Both the position numbers and the translations under genes were made by a program. This document shows, in pieces, positions 29,449 through 41,100 of a stretch of 64,000 nt of DNA. The DNA comes from Schizochytrium sp. TIO01 (taxonomy: Eukaryota; Sar; Bigyra; Thraustochytrida; Thraustochytriidae). The first letter of the stretch is position 1; each line of letters opens with the position of its first letter. The DNA is taken from assembly GCA_004764695.1 (NCBI GenBank), contig SMSO01000031.1:4883048-4947047 (forward strand), given 5' to 3'. The notes under the pieces are model-generated. The model was not told the origin of the DNA. It searched no databases and saw only the letters and a program-made list of their open reading frames with translations.

Positions 29449-30333
29449 ATGAGCGGATCCGGCGCCCATGCGTCTCAGCGCGATTATGCGGATCTCGAGG
29501 CAAACAAGCCTCTCCGCAACAGCGACCACCATCGGTCTGACAACAGCTTTGTTCCGACAGCCGAACCTGTGGGAGCAGCTGGCTACTCCAACTTCAACCC
29601 AAGCTCTTCCTCGGGCCACCATTTCTCTGGCGGCGATGGCGCTGACCGCTTCACAGAGGCCATCGAGGCGTACGATGTTGTCGTGCGCCACGGCTTCGTA
29701 CGCAAAGTATTTGGCATCCTCTTTGTGCAACTACTCGTAACCTTTGGATTTGTGCTTGCGTGCACTTACAACGCCTCCACCAAGCGCTATATGCTCGAAA
29801 ACAGCGGCGTCCCCGCCACACTGGGCCTTATCTTGCCACTTGGAGCTCTTTTGGGATTAATGTGTTGCGGTGAAGGTGGGCGAAGGTACCCTTTGAATTA
29901 CTGCCTTTTAGCTGTTCTCACGCTCGGAGAAAGTCTTCTTTTGGGCCTTGTAGCTGCTACTTATGAGGCCGAGGTCGTGGCCATGGCAGTTGGCACAACG
30001 GTGGCTGTTGTTGGTCTCTTGGGGCTTTTTGCTTCTCAGACTAAGTATGACTTCACTGGCGCTGGACCGTATCTTGCGATGGCACTCTGGGTAATGATCC
30101 TTTATGCGTTGATTGGAAGCCTCTTTGGCCTTCAGGGAGGCCGCATTTATGCGGTGTTTGGCACTCTGTTGTTCTCAGCGTACCTCATTTACGATGTCCA
30201 GCTAATCGTGGGTGGCAAGCACACAAGGTTCTCATTCAGCATTGATGACTATGTCCTCGCTAGCATTTCGGTTTACCTTGATGTCATTAATATCTTCCTT
30301 TACATCCTTCAGCTCCTGGGTGACCGGAATTAG
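29449..30333 (+). CDS. Bax inhibitor-1 / Lifeguard (TMBIM) family membrane protein
   Basis: 294 residues. A soluble Ser/His-rich N-terminus of ~75 residues is followed by FVRKVFGILFVQLLVTFGF and about seven hydrophobic segments. The C-terminal part has LIYDVQLIVGG and SVYLDVINIFLYILQLLG, carrying the conserved Asp residues of the family's pH-sensing/calcium-leak centre. Family role: calcium homeostasis and cell-death control in ER, Golgi or plasma membrane. The layout (long N-terminus) is closer to Lifeguard/TMBIM4-type than to BI-1 itself. The ATG at 29449 (TACCATGAG) is the first in frame. Single exon. Its 3' end faces the severin gene. Confidence 0.95.
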   Translation: MSGSGAHASQRDYADLEANKPLRNSDHHRSDNSFVPTAEPVGAAGYSNFNPSSSSGHHFSGGDGADRFTEAIEAYDVVVRHGFVRKVFGILFVQLLVTFGFVLACTYNASTKRYMLENSGVPATLGLILPLGALLGLMCCGEGGRRYPLNYCLLAVLTLGESLLLGLVAATYEAEVVAMAVGTTVAVVGLLGLFASQTKYDFTGAGPYLAMALWVMILYALIGSLFGLQGGRIYAVFGTLLFSAYLIYDVQLIVGGKHTRFSFSIDDYVLASISVYLDVINIFLYILQLLGDRN

Positions 30334-30927
30334 TTTGAATGATCACCATGTCACAATGCAAGCAAGAGATGTCTTCGCGCCGAACTCTATTAGTGGCAGC
30401 TCTAGTTTGGATCTTGTTTGTGGCGATAACCGTGCGGGTATCATGCTCGAATTACTCAAAAATCTAATCTAGTTAATCATTCAATATTCATTTGTTTCAT
30501 TTAATCGTTGGAGATGACATTCATGATATCCCCCCCCCCCCCCAAAAAAAAGAAGTAAAACCAGTACCTACGAGGTGTGAATCGCCGGTAATTGTACTTT
30601 TTAATGCTAGCACTTGAAGTAGGTGCCAAAGGGACAGTGCTCAGGCGAGGAGCAAGTATTGTCTGATCCTGAGCATAATTATAGATGTAGAAGAACAACA
30701 ACCAACAAAGATCAAGGACTAGTGATCGGAACCTTCAGTGAAGGGAGGAATTTGATTGGCATGGCACGTATAAGCAATGCCGACAAAAAATAGCAAGCAA
30801 AGCATTGTACGTGATATTCATAAACGAAAAGAAGCAGGAGAATCGTGCAATTGACATAAAAGAAACAACAAGCTGGGTGGTAGTATTTAAGTGAGTGAAA
30901 GAATTTATGATCAAAAAGTGGGAGTGC
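30334..30927. other. Convergent 3' spacer with a poly-C/poly-A junction
   Basis: 594 bases between Lifeguard (+) and severin (-) 3' ends. At 30530-30543 there are 14 consecutive C, followed directly by 8 A. No gene. Confidence 0.6.
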
Positions 30928-32130
30928 TTAGTACTCGACCATGTTGCCGAAGATAAGGTCAACCTTGTCCTGGTTCTTGGCCTCGAGGATGCGGGTGACC
31001 GGGATGTGCTTGTTAAGGCCCTCATCGGCGATGTACTGATCAGCGAAGGCCATAGCCTTGGACTTTTCCTCCGAGGAAGCGGAAGCGCCAACCCAGATCC
31101 AGATACCAACGTTGGCGTGGAGGAGGAAGACATCCTGGGACTCGAGCATGTTCCACTTAACCTTGCCCTCGTTCTCGAGAGTCATCTTGACGGAGCCAGA
31201 CTCGTCAGAGATGCGGAACAGCTTGATGGAATCAGCGTCAAGGGCCTCGTCCTTGCCAGCCTCATCCTCGGAGAGGGCGTAGGGGGAGTCAGCAGGGCTG
31301 ACATCATCGATGGAGCCACCAAGGATCGACCAGAACTCGTCGTCCACAACGTTGACCTTGCGGGCCTTGCCGTTGCGGGAAGCAACAATGTTGCTCTGAA
31401 GGTTGGCACCCTTGCTCTTCTCGAAGGCGTTGGAGTCATCACCAACCCAGAGGTAGATCTTAAGGCCGGCATCAAGGATGAAGACATCACCGTGGTTAAG
31501 GTTGGAGGCGGCAACGGGCACCTGGAATGCACGGGTGGTGCGCTTGGTGCGGCGGACCATAAGGAGGCGGGGCTCGTACTCCTCGGGCTTCACATTGCGG
31601 AATCCAGAAGGGTGGCCGCCGTTGAGGTACACGATCTCCTTGAAGTAGGACTGGAAGAGACGGCTCTCAGATCCCTGGAGCTCACGGTGCTGGATGGGGC
31701 CATCGTCGAGAAGGTCATCAATCTCGACAGTCTTGTAGGCAGCAACACCGATCTCGTCCTGGGAGGACTCGTTACCAAGCCAGAAGTGCACATCCCAGGC
31801 GAGCTTGTCAGTGGCCTTGCCAGACTCATCCTTGGCCTTGTAGGTGTTGAGCACGATGTAAGAGTCGCCCATGAAGAACTGGCCAACGTCATCGTGATCA
31901 AGACGCTTCACGCCGAAGTCAGGTGTGTCAGCATCGGTACGCTTGTTCTCAACACGCCATACCTCGAGGCCGACCTTGGAACCAGCGCCACGGAACTCAG
32001 CGTCGCTGCCAGCAGCAGCCTTGCGCAGGCCACGGTTTTCGGCAGAGCCGATGCCAGCAATGTTGGAGTCCTCGAGGGAGGCCTGGCCAACATCGCCGTT
32101 CTCATCGCGACCGAACTCATCGACGGACAT
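30928..32130 (-). CDS. Severin/gelsolin-family actin-binding protein
   Basis: 400 residues with three gelsolin repeats. G1, about 55-165: LEVWRVENK, GDSYIVLNTY, DVHFWLGNESSQDEIGVAAYKTVEIDDLL and SRLFQSYF. G2, about 190-280: RAFQVPVAASNLNHGDVFILD, IYLWVGDDSNAFEKSKG. G3, about 300-400: IKLFRISDE, DVFLLHANVGIWIWVG, DQYIAD. Three repeats and this length match severin/fragmin/CapG. Known role: calcium-regulated severing and capping of actin filaments in the cytosol. Codon use is strongly biased: no TTA, CTA or TCA codons occur, leaving the exactly in-phase antisense frame open for over 400 codons. This suggests high expression. The start ATG at 32130 precedes an acidic N-terminal extension. Confidence 0.95.
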   Translation of the reverse strand: MSVDEFGRDENGDVGQASLEDSNIAGIGSAENRGLRKAAAGSDAEFRGAGSKVGLEVWRVENKRTDADTPDFGVKRLDHDDVGQFFMGDSYIVLNTYKAKDESGKATDKLAWDVHFWLGNESSQDEIGVAAYKTVEIDDLLDDGPIQHRELQGSESRLFQSYFKEIVYLNGGHPSGFRNVKPEEYEPRLLMVRRTKRTTRAFQVPVAASNLNHGDVFILDAGLKIYLWVGDDSNAFEKSKGANLQSNIVASRNGKARKVNVVDDEFWSILGGSIDDVSPADSPYALSEDEAGKDEALDADSIKLFRISDESGSVKMTLENEGKVKWNMLESQDVFLLHANVGIWIWVGASASSEEKSKAMAFADQYIADEGLNKHIPVTRILEAKNQDKVDLIFGNMVEY

Positions 32131-35100
32131 TTTTTCGGATTAAGGTTGTAGTTGACTTCTACAAATTCAAACTAGTACTGCTGATTGGTGATGCGAATTA
32201 TACATAATGTTAGTCTCGACAGTTGCTTCACTTTAAGAATCACAATATCAGAGGGTCAACTCCATTCTGTTGCTTTGCTCATGATTTCTTCACAATAGTC
32301 ATTTGATCCGTGCTAGCCTATGCTCTATACTTAGTCCTAAAGGATTCGCAACTAGGCACTGCGCTTTTCGCTGTTTAACACAAGGAGAATTCTTAGAAAG
32401 TAGGTAATAGATGTGTGCAACATGTGCACATATCTATTGACAGGCTACTTGCACGTGCGCTACCTAACTAAGATAAATTCACCTCACTACGCAGTCTTGA
32501 CGTATGGGGGCGTATTGGCTCTCATGAGTGCAGAAGTACCCAACCATTTATTGCTGCGCGAGGATACGCTGTGTACAACTGCATCTTCGTGTTTGCACAA
32601 ACTATCTGTACTTGCTTTCCATTAAAAACTCTTCTTACCAACAGAAAGAATAAACAGCTATTTGCACAAACGAATTTGCAAATACACGTTCGACGTGCAA
32701 CAAACCAGTTGATACTACCAACCTTCTGGCTTGCCACAAGCGCCCGTCCCGTCACAGTGCACCTAGATTCATCTCAGTAGCAGCGAGTGCCGATAGAGAA
32801 ACAAACAAAGAGAGTACTGGCTGGGCTCTTCGTAGACAAACACCAGAGCATTGCAATGCCGCGGAACAGTGAGGAAGGGAGCTGACGCGAACTAAGCGAG
32901 GGCTGATCCAGACGCAAAGGGCAACAGCTAGCAGTCGAAGCACAGGCGCATAGCGCGAAGAAGAGGTATGACAACAGCAAGAAGCGTCAAAGCGAATAGG
33001 AGCTCGCTGTTGTTGCAGGTATTCACGTACCTTGAGGCGGTTGATTTGGATTTGCTTTGCCCAAAAAGGATGAGTTCGCAGACTCCTCATCTCCACCCTC
33101 CCTCGCTCCGCAAGGCGAAAGAGGGTGTCCCACAGTAACAATCCTTTTCTCCTCCTCCCCTCTCATGAAAAGTGCGCACAAGGACTTTTATGCCTAGTGT
33201 ATGCCACTCATCTCTTCCCCCATAGAAGAGTCAAATTAGGACACTTTTTCAACACAAAACAATCCATCCTACGATCTATTTATCGCTCACTGTGGGGAAA
33301 GTTGTAGACACATACACTGACCTAAAAAACTCAAGTCTTGATTGGAGATATTTGATTTTAAGGCCCTGGAGCTTCTGAGAGGCCACACTGGGATTGAAAT
33401 GAAAGGTGTGCGCCGTGGAGCGCGTGCATTGCACGCAGGGGGTAGTCAGCGTCTTAATGAAAATTGGAAAGAAGTAGCCGGAGTGAAGGCGTCCCCTCAC
33501 AAGGAGTTCCCAGTGGGGCGCTGGATTATTTCTTTTCTCCTCTTCTTTCATTGTTTGCTATTTTACTTGATTTATTTGATTTATTTTAAATCAAAGAGAA
33601 AAGGAAAAGGAAAAGGATCGAAGAGGGCACAATCAATCTCTAAGAGCTCTTCTCCTTTTTGAAACTTGAGAAAAAATATTAATATTTTAATTCCCTTTTC
33701 AGGTTAAAAAGAATGAATACCGAAAGTTATTCTCTATTCGTGTTGATTAATGATATGGTGGCGACGAAGGGGGGATACACGTTATCCTGTTTCCGGGCTA
33801 GCCCCGTGCTAGCGCCATGAAGGGGGTGGTGCGCCCTACTCGGTTCGGTTGGTGTTGTTTCAATAAAAAGCAGAAAGCATGAGGTAAACGGGTGAGAGGA
33901 AGTTTTCATTCCCTTCGTTTTAAATTTATATAGATAGAGAGATAGACAGATATGAACACACCTCAATTTATTGGGGGACGGAGTTTATTTATATTAATTA
34001 AAATTTAAAGTAAAAGGTTTGAAAAACAAATATCTTTCGTTATAAAATGTAGTTGATGAAAGTAAACATACAGTGAATATAACGCTACGAGCATCGGCAC
34101 TTATAATTTCGTGAACTCGACGTCCAGCCTCGCACACTATATATTGATGACTGAATTTGGTGTGTTTATTCTGGTACAGCTGGTTTTCGTTGCAGAGGAT
34201 CATATAACTCACTGGCATAATAAACAACTCGGATATTTTTTGCTCGTGTTCTACCTACTTCTGGTTCCAGACGAGTGCTGCTTCTTGATATGCCAGCTCG
34301 TCAATAGCTCGTTGACCTATCGCGTTTTTTAATAAAACGCACAAACTGTAGTCATACTTGAGCACTTTTTTACAAATTGTGTTTCTTGAAAGATTAACTA
34401 TATAGTATGCGCTAAAAACAAAATGTACACAGCAGACTAGAATTCGCTAACTTCAACTTTGCTCCGTGGCCACACGCTGGGCCACATCAGGAAACCAGGA
34501 GCTCAAGAAAACAGTATTTATTTACCTCCTTCCTTTGTTGCAATCCACTATGAACCATGAGTGCCTTACCGCACGTCCAGGAAAAAACAAAACAAAAAAC
34601 TAATGACCGTAGCGAACAAGAAGCGGTCAAAATTAATTAAAAGCATATGAATCTAGATTATAGAAATGTTCAACAGCTGCTTCATTTTTTACATGAACGA
34701 TGCGATATTTGATCTGAGGTGCGAACAAACTCTCTTTCAAAGGATATATAAGCATCGCTTCGTTAGGTAGGTAGGTACCTAGTGATCTTAAAAACTAGTA
34801 TTTTGTTTTAAAAGAAAATAACAATACCTTAATGGAGGAAAGGGAAAGTGAAGATATTATCCCTGTTCCTTAATAGATGCAACTACTGCTGCCTGGATTG
34901 GATGGAACTCATTCAACGGAGGAAATTGGGAGCGCTTTTATCTAGCCAGCACGTAATGGTGGCTGTCTTCACAGCACATAAAATTAATCAAATGGTCCTT
35001 TATTACCGACAGAGTAGTGATCACTCGATCGATATTCCAACAATGATTCAACATTTAGAATTGCTGTTTGCAGTGACATGCCATTCTCCTACACCCGAAC

Positions 35101-38100
35101 TAAAGGTGCCTCTCATGGCGCAGTGTTCCGATTGACCTTCAAATTCAAAATAGTTTATTCTTACGAAGAAGCTGAGGTAAAGTGTTTTGCTTTAGTTGCA
35201 TTAGAAAGTGACCTTGCAAGTTACAACGACGTGCACAGCCACCTCGAGTATCAGTCTAAATGTATAATTTTGCTAATTTAGCGACCCGATGGACTTAATA
35301 AAGTGAAGTAAGCTATTGGTGATGAAGTTCGAGTTCAAGGTTAATGATGTTGCGGGTTATGTTAAGGATCCTGATGTCATCGGTTGACCATGGAAAGTTT
35401 AGCCTGGGATTGCCATCCTTTACTCTCAATCTCGATGATCACGCTGCGCTGGACTCTGTAGTCAAACTGGCCACGAACCTACTCCAAGCTTGAGATTGAC
35501 GCTAGAGGTATGGATCGCACTATGTCTCGGGTCTTTACATGTCAAACGCTAAGTTCTAAGCAATCTTGAAGAATCAATGTCCCGTGAGAACCACAACCTT
35601 ATCTATGAATGAATGAATGAATGAATGAATGAATGAATGAATGAATGAATGAAAGCAAAGACCTCAAAATACTCTTGATGAGGCGTCACCAAATCTCTTT
35701 GAGTTTTACCTACACAAGGATTCTTTTTGCCCACTGATGAGTTGCATCGCTGCCCATCTGTCAAAGCAAGGGTTACCTGAAGCAATGAATGATGCATTCT
35801 TGATTCAATAATAATAAAATAAACTTAAATAAACTAAAAATAACACGAAACAAACAATAATGGTTTATTTTCATTTTTTCCGAAGTTATCACATAATGAT
35901 CCATTTTTTTTAAATATTGAAAACTTATTTTGTGAAACAATATAACAGAAAGGAGAAGGAACAAATAAATTCTTTAGTGCTTACGAGGTTCAACTTGAAG
36001 TTCCTTCCCTCTTTCGAGATTGGAGCGCCGCTCTCCCTCGCTCGCTGCTGGACGCCTGCAAACGATCCATAGCAATCCCGTCACGGCTGCGGCTGGGGCA
36101 TCTCTGTGACCCTCCACCTGTCCAGGAGGGCTACTTTCTCCGCAGCGAAGCCTGCCTCTTCGAAATCTCTTGCCAACTAGTGGTCCCTGTACTTCTGTAT
36201 CTTGCTCGCTCAGCGAATCTTGGTTTCTTTTTGTTTCTTTTTGTTTCTGTTTCTTTTTTTATTATATTAGTTTTAAAGGCCTCTTTCAAAATTAAAATTT
36301 AATTTAATTAATTAAATAAGATTAGAATGGGAGAAGTGCCAGTGTAACAGCTAGCTCATTCTTACTGCACTTTTTCTTTTTAGTTGCTTAAAATGTCCAT
36401 ACATCTTTCACTCAAGTTCACTTTCAAGAGTGAGGGTTTAGAATAGCACAAATACATTAATTTGACAGGAACACCTACGGTCCTGGCACCTCAATCAACA
36501 AAACAGGAGACACCTAGGGTATTGTTTCTCTTTCGTTCTCTTCAGTTTTACTAGACCTTCACTTTTTGCAATCGGGATTATACGCACCTCTCCAGGGGCG
36601 CTGGATGATCCTTCAGAAAGTCTCCATGATCGAAATCGACTTGGCATTGGCAGCGTTCTCGACGTCAATCTATTATCAGCAAGAGTCGCGTGAGTATGTG
36701 TCTCTGGAGCGCGCGAAGAACTGGGCTCGCAGGCTGGAATCCTTCTGCCTACGTTTGCATGCACCCAAACAAACAGAGTGCTTCGCACTTTCTCTACTTC
36801 TGCTGGAGCTGCTTCCTTGAAGCTTTTACACTCAGTCTTCAGCTTTCTATAACTGCGCTCCCAGACAAGTAGAATTCTTCTCCAACTATGCCACCGGCCA
36901 TCTTTCAGGCTCGTGCATCACCGCCTTGAGTTTGTGCGAGCAGACGAACGAACGAATCTCAGCGGAGTGCCGAAGCTTTGTCATTCAGGGTACCCAGGAG
37001 CAGTTTTCTCAATTTCTGCGAGTTGACTGTAATGTAATCAGCATTACATCGTACATTCATTCATTCCTACACCATACACCGCTGCAGCTGTGGCGCTACC
37101 GAGCTTAACAGACCTCACCGGCGCTGGAGAGAGGTGTAGATGGCGACGCCGCGAGCCAGCCCGTGAATGTAGGAGCACGGGAAGGGCAAAGGGCATCCAG
37201 CTAGAAGCCGAAAAGATGGACTCGGCCGGGTCCGTCGCCAGTGCAGTGAGCTGAGGGCCAATTGGGCCCGACGCACGTGCCTGATTGAATTCGTATGCAC
37301 GCGCCAAGTGCAGGAATTCTTTCTTTTTCTCTTCTTGCAACCCTTGTTAGGTAATTATTGTCATCACTAGTATCGACAAAATGAGAAAACGATGCCTTTG
37401 ACATTTAAATAATAATATAAATATTTTAAGTAAAAAAAAGAAAAAGTATATATTTTGAGAATTAGTGATGCACAAAACGCTAGTAGTTTTTACCTACATG
37501 CATGCTGTGGCTGCCATATGAATATTTCTATGGAAACATAAATATACCAGCCCTCAAAGTGATTTTTGCTCACACATTGATAGCCAAAGACAGATCGTTC
37601 TCTCGTCCTCTTTAGTCTATACATTGTACCTAGGCAGACGAAGAATTAGTAATCGTAAAGGAAGCTAAAAAACATGAACAGAAGAGCAAAGAAAAATAAA
37701 GTGAAGAAAAAAAGAAATAAAGTGCACTAACTTTATAATGTTTCTGGTTATCTGAGTGTTTAAGTGGGTACCTAGGTGCTACTCTATGAAAGAGCGACTA
37801 GTCAAAATAACTCAAAGTTGCCAGCCTCCGGCTCTCCGATGGAGTGCTCGCTGTGCTTACTTGCGCACTTTTCGAGGTCTCTCAGTCGATCAATTCCTAT
37901 TACACTCAGTCTAATACTCGCCAAGTACGCTCACCCGCCCGCTCACTTACTTACCTACCACTCAGCCTCATCCCCTGCTGCTGGACATTCTGGCTGTTTG
38001 GAATTCAAGTTTTGTTTATGTTTATCTTAGTAACCACGTCGCGTTTTTTCACGTGCTGTGCAAGAATGCAACATTGGTCATAAGCAAATTCAAGGTTTGT

Positions 38101-41100
38101 TATTTTGATGTTTTTATTTTTTCTAATACTTTATTTGCAGCGGAGATTTTAGAAAAGCTTGAGGTATATAAGAAAGTACCTAGCTAGAGCATTACCATAC
38201 CTCTTTGGGTTCTGGAATATAGTAGACACAGGCTGCAAGAGATGATACGAGCCCGCCGCTGGCTCATGCTGGCGACTCGTCGGAGGCTAAAAAAGATAAG
38301 CCAAATTGACAACAAATTTCTAAAGTGGCCAAGAACACCCCGTGCAGTAATATAGATGATACGAAGCAAGGTTTTCGCGATCAAACCGCTTTGTGGAAAT
38401 TGACAACAAGAACCAGGATTAGGACCAAAAATCATCTCTTTTTCTAATCAAGCCTTATTTATCTTGTTTTGTTATTTTCTTTGGAAAGGGGAAAAATAAA
38501 GAAATGGAAAACCGCGCTTTTTTAATCCTCCTTCGAGAGTCAGCTAGATCCTCAAGACAAAAGGACAGAAACGTAAGTATTTGAAGAATTTAAAGAAGCT
38601 CGAGCATCATGAGAAAGAACATGAGAGCCTTCTACGACTAGCTTGTTTGCATAACAGAGTTAGATGCTGGCACGTGAATATCTTCTCTAGTATGCCCATA
38701 CAATCAATATTTAATATAGATTGAGGCAGAGAGTTTACTTTGCAGCGGCACGTGCCGAAATATGGGGTGTGTGCTCGACGCTTTACCTACTATCAACATA
38801 TTATAATGTCGCGGCTCCCCTTCCGAACTCTTCTGCTGTCACACGCTTCCACAGAAAGTGCAGAGTTGAGCTAGCGTCTTCGACAAGCGACCTTGCGCTG
38901 AGAAACCTGAGCTGGAGAGGCAGTAGCCCTGATCTAATCTGACATATTCATGAAAAGTCGTTGATGTACAGCGCTCTGGTGTATTACATTATCACCTAGC
39001 TCTTAAAAGTCAAATCGATTGCAACTTCGGACAAGGGAACTGGACAGCGGCCGGCCGAATCGACGTTCGAATATTGAAGAGCCTAGTCAGTAGTTAGCGA
39101 TTAGCAGCTTGCCACTTATATCAATCCTCCAACTCGAATTCCCTTCACAGGGTTGACTGTTGTGGGGATGCTCCCATCAATAAAGGGGAAAGAAGCAGTG
39201 AGTGTTGAAGCTCAACTTAGTAGTTTCCTCTGGTGATTTATAATGGGCAAAGTATGAGTGGCCATAAACAACGCTTAAAATCTAACATTGAACTTTGTTA
39301 TATTGAACGAGATACTGGGCAAAAACGAGGAGGTTAAGCAAGCCTTTATTCGTTGCTAGGTACCTATTTCAACACATCCTTCGTTTTATTTTCTCGAAGG
39401 ATATATGCTATGCTGTTTCGTATTCGCTTGTGTGCGATGCAGGAAGACGTGCGTGCGATCCTGCGCGCCTTCCTTTCAGTAACAACCATGTTAATTTAAT
39501 CAAAAGGATTGATCGAGCGTGTGAGCTCTATCATACTATCCTGGAATACTTTATGCATGGAGCTTGAACCTGCAAAAACTACAAGGACAGTTCCTGAGCT
39601 AGGAGCCAACCATCGCTACTTTAATAAGATCTTTCCTATTGAGCGAAGCAATATTGCCAGTGCGGCATTACCTCAAGCTGGGTGCGACTTGAAATTGGTA
39701 TAGAAAAGGAATTTGGAACCATTCGATTGACTGCACGTCGGTGGTATAGGAGGCAGTACCTACTTTTTTTCTTCCTAATGAAAATTTGTTCTGCGTGGCC
39801 ATAGCCCTGCCCAGCACGTGAAAACTGTCTGGCGTTTGAATACTTGAATCCTACGCCCCGTATTTCTAGCCCTATGATTAGAGAGGAAAACAAGTACTGG
39901 TTGTACTACTACCTGTCTAGCAAGCCCAAGTAATTAGTTAGAAATTTGAAGACCATAATATACGAGTCGATGAGGTACGTGAGTTGTTTCGCTAAGTTTC
40001 GCTTCGACTCGGAGTTCTCTGCTGTCGAAATCTTGATGCAAAATTGATTGAAAATTAAGGGGAGATACATAATGTAGAGGGTATAGAGTAAAGCAAAAGC
40101 GATCTTGTGGGTCAAAATGGCCAGCAAATAGTTGTGCGTCTTTTCGTTTGCGACGATTTATGAACGATTGGTGGATGATCATAACCACACAAAATAAATA
40201 TCTTTTCGCAGGACTTACCTAGCTGGGCAATAGAAGCAATACCAAGGTACCTCATTAAGTCTTCCTTCTCTAAAATCTCAGAGTCTAATCGCACCATGAC
40301 AAAGAAGACAAACTGGCTGCTCTATCTATATATGAACTTGAAACCTTATTTGTGCTTGGGTTTCGGTAGCTGGAAACATACAAGATTTTAGTCGAAACAT
40401 CCATCATATTGCATTGGATTTTGAGACATGAGTCTTCACATCAGCAGCCTTCATGAAATTCTGATTTATCATATTCTATTTATGCGCCGCAAGAGGATTG
40501 CCAGCCAGTCCACCTCGTCTTATTATAAAAGATTGAAGCTACCGGTATCGAAAAGGGACTCCAAGTCGAGCGAATAGATGAGAGGAGTATCAGAGAGAAA
40601 ACACCAATGTGTCCAGCTTGGCGAGACTCTCCAGCCGCAGCCCGCTCGGAGTCGCAGAACTTGAAAGTACCTAGGAATTACGATGCTTTATTGTTTCCCC
40701 TCAAGTTTTTATCACCTGACTGTCTGCTTAGTCCCAGAATTTAATCTCTTCCCGTCGATTTGATGTGGCTTCAAGGTGTCTGATAAGTTGTGACGCCCAT
40801 ATATATACGGCCTTGACTTATGAAGGATCGATTGCAGCTTAAACGTGACGACATCCGGTGAACTCTTTGAATACAAACCTTTTTGGCATGTTCAACAATT
40901 CTGCCGAGAGGTAAGAAAGCACAGAGAGATTAATATTCTTTGTTGATGCAAAAAGTCAGATGGCCACATCCACAAGGAGGAGAACTTCAAGTGGCCGTTT
41001 CTACAAATGAATTATGAAAGTATTGTGGGATAAGACAGTGCGGGAGGGGGGGGAGCGATTTCTGAGGTTAGGGTAAAGTGCGCTCTAGACAAGCAAGCGA

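Noticed and set aside
30895-32151. Plus-strand open frame of about 418 codons over the severin gene
   Set aside because: It is exactly in antisense phase with a clear gelsolin-family gene and has a Val/Leu/Gly-rich low-information product; it arises from missing TTA/CTA/TCA codons.
34848-35281. Two overlapping plus-strand frames considered as a decayed retroelement
   Set aside because: No integrase or reverse-transcriptase motif; resemblance was subjective.
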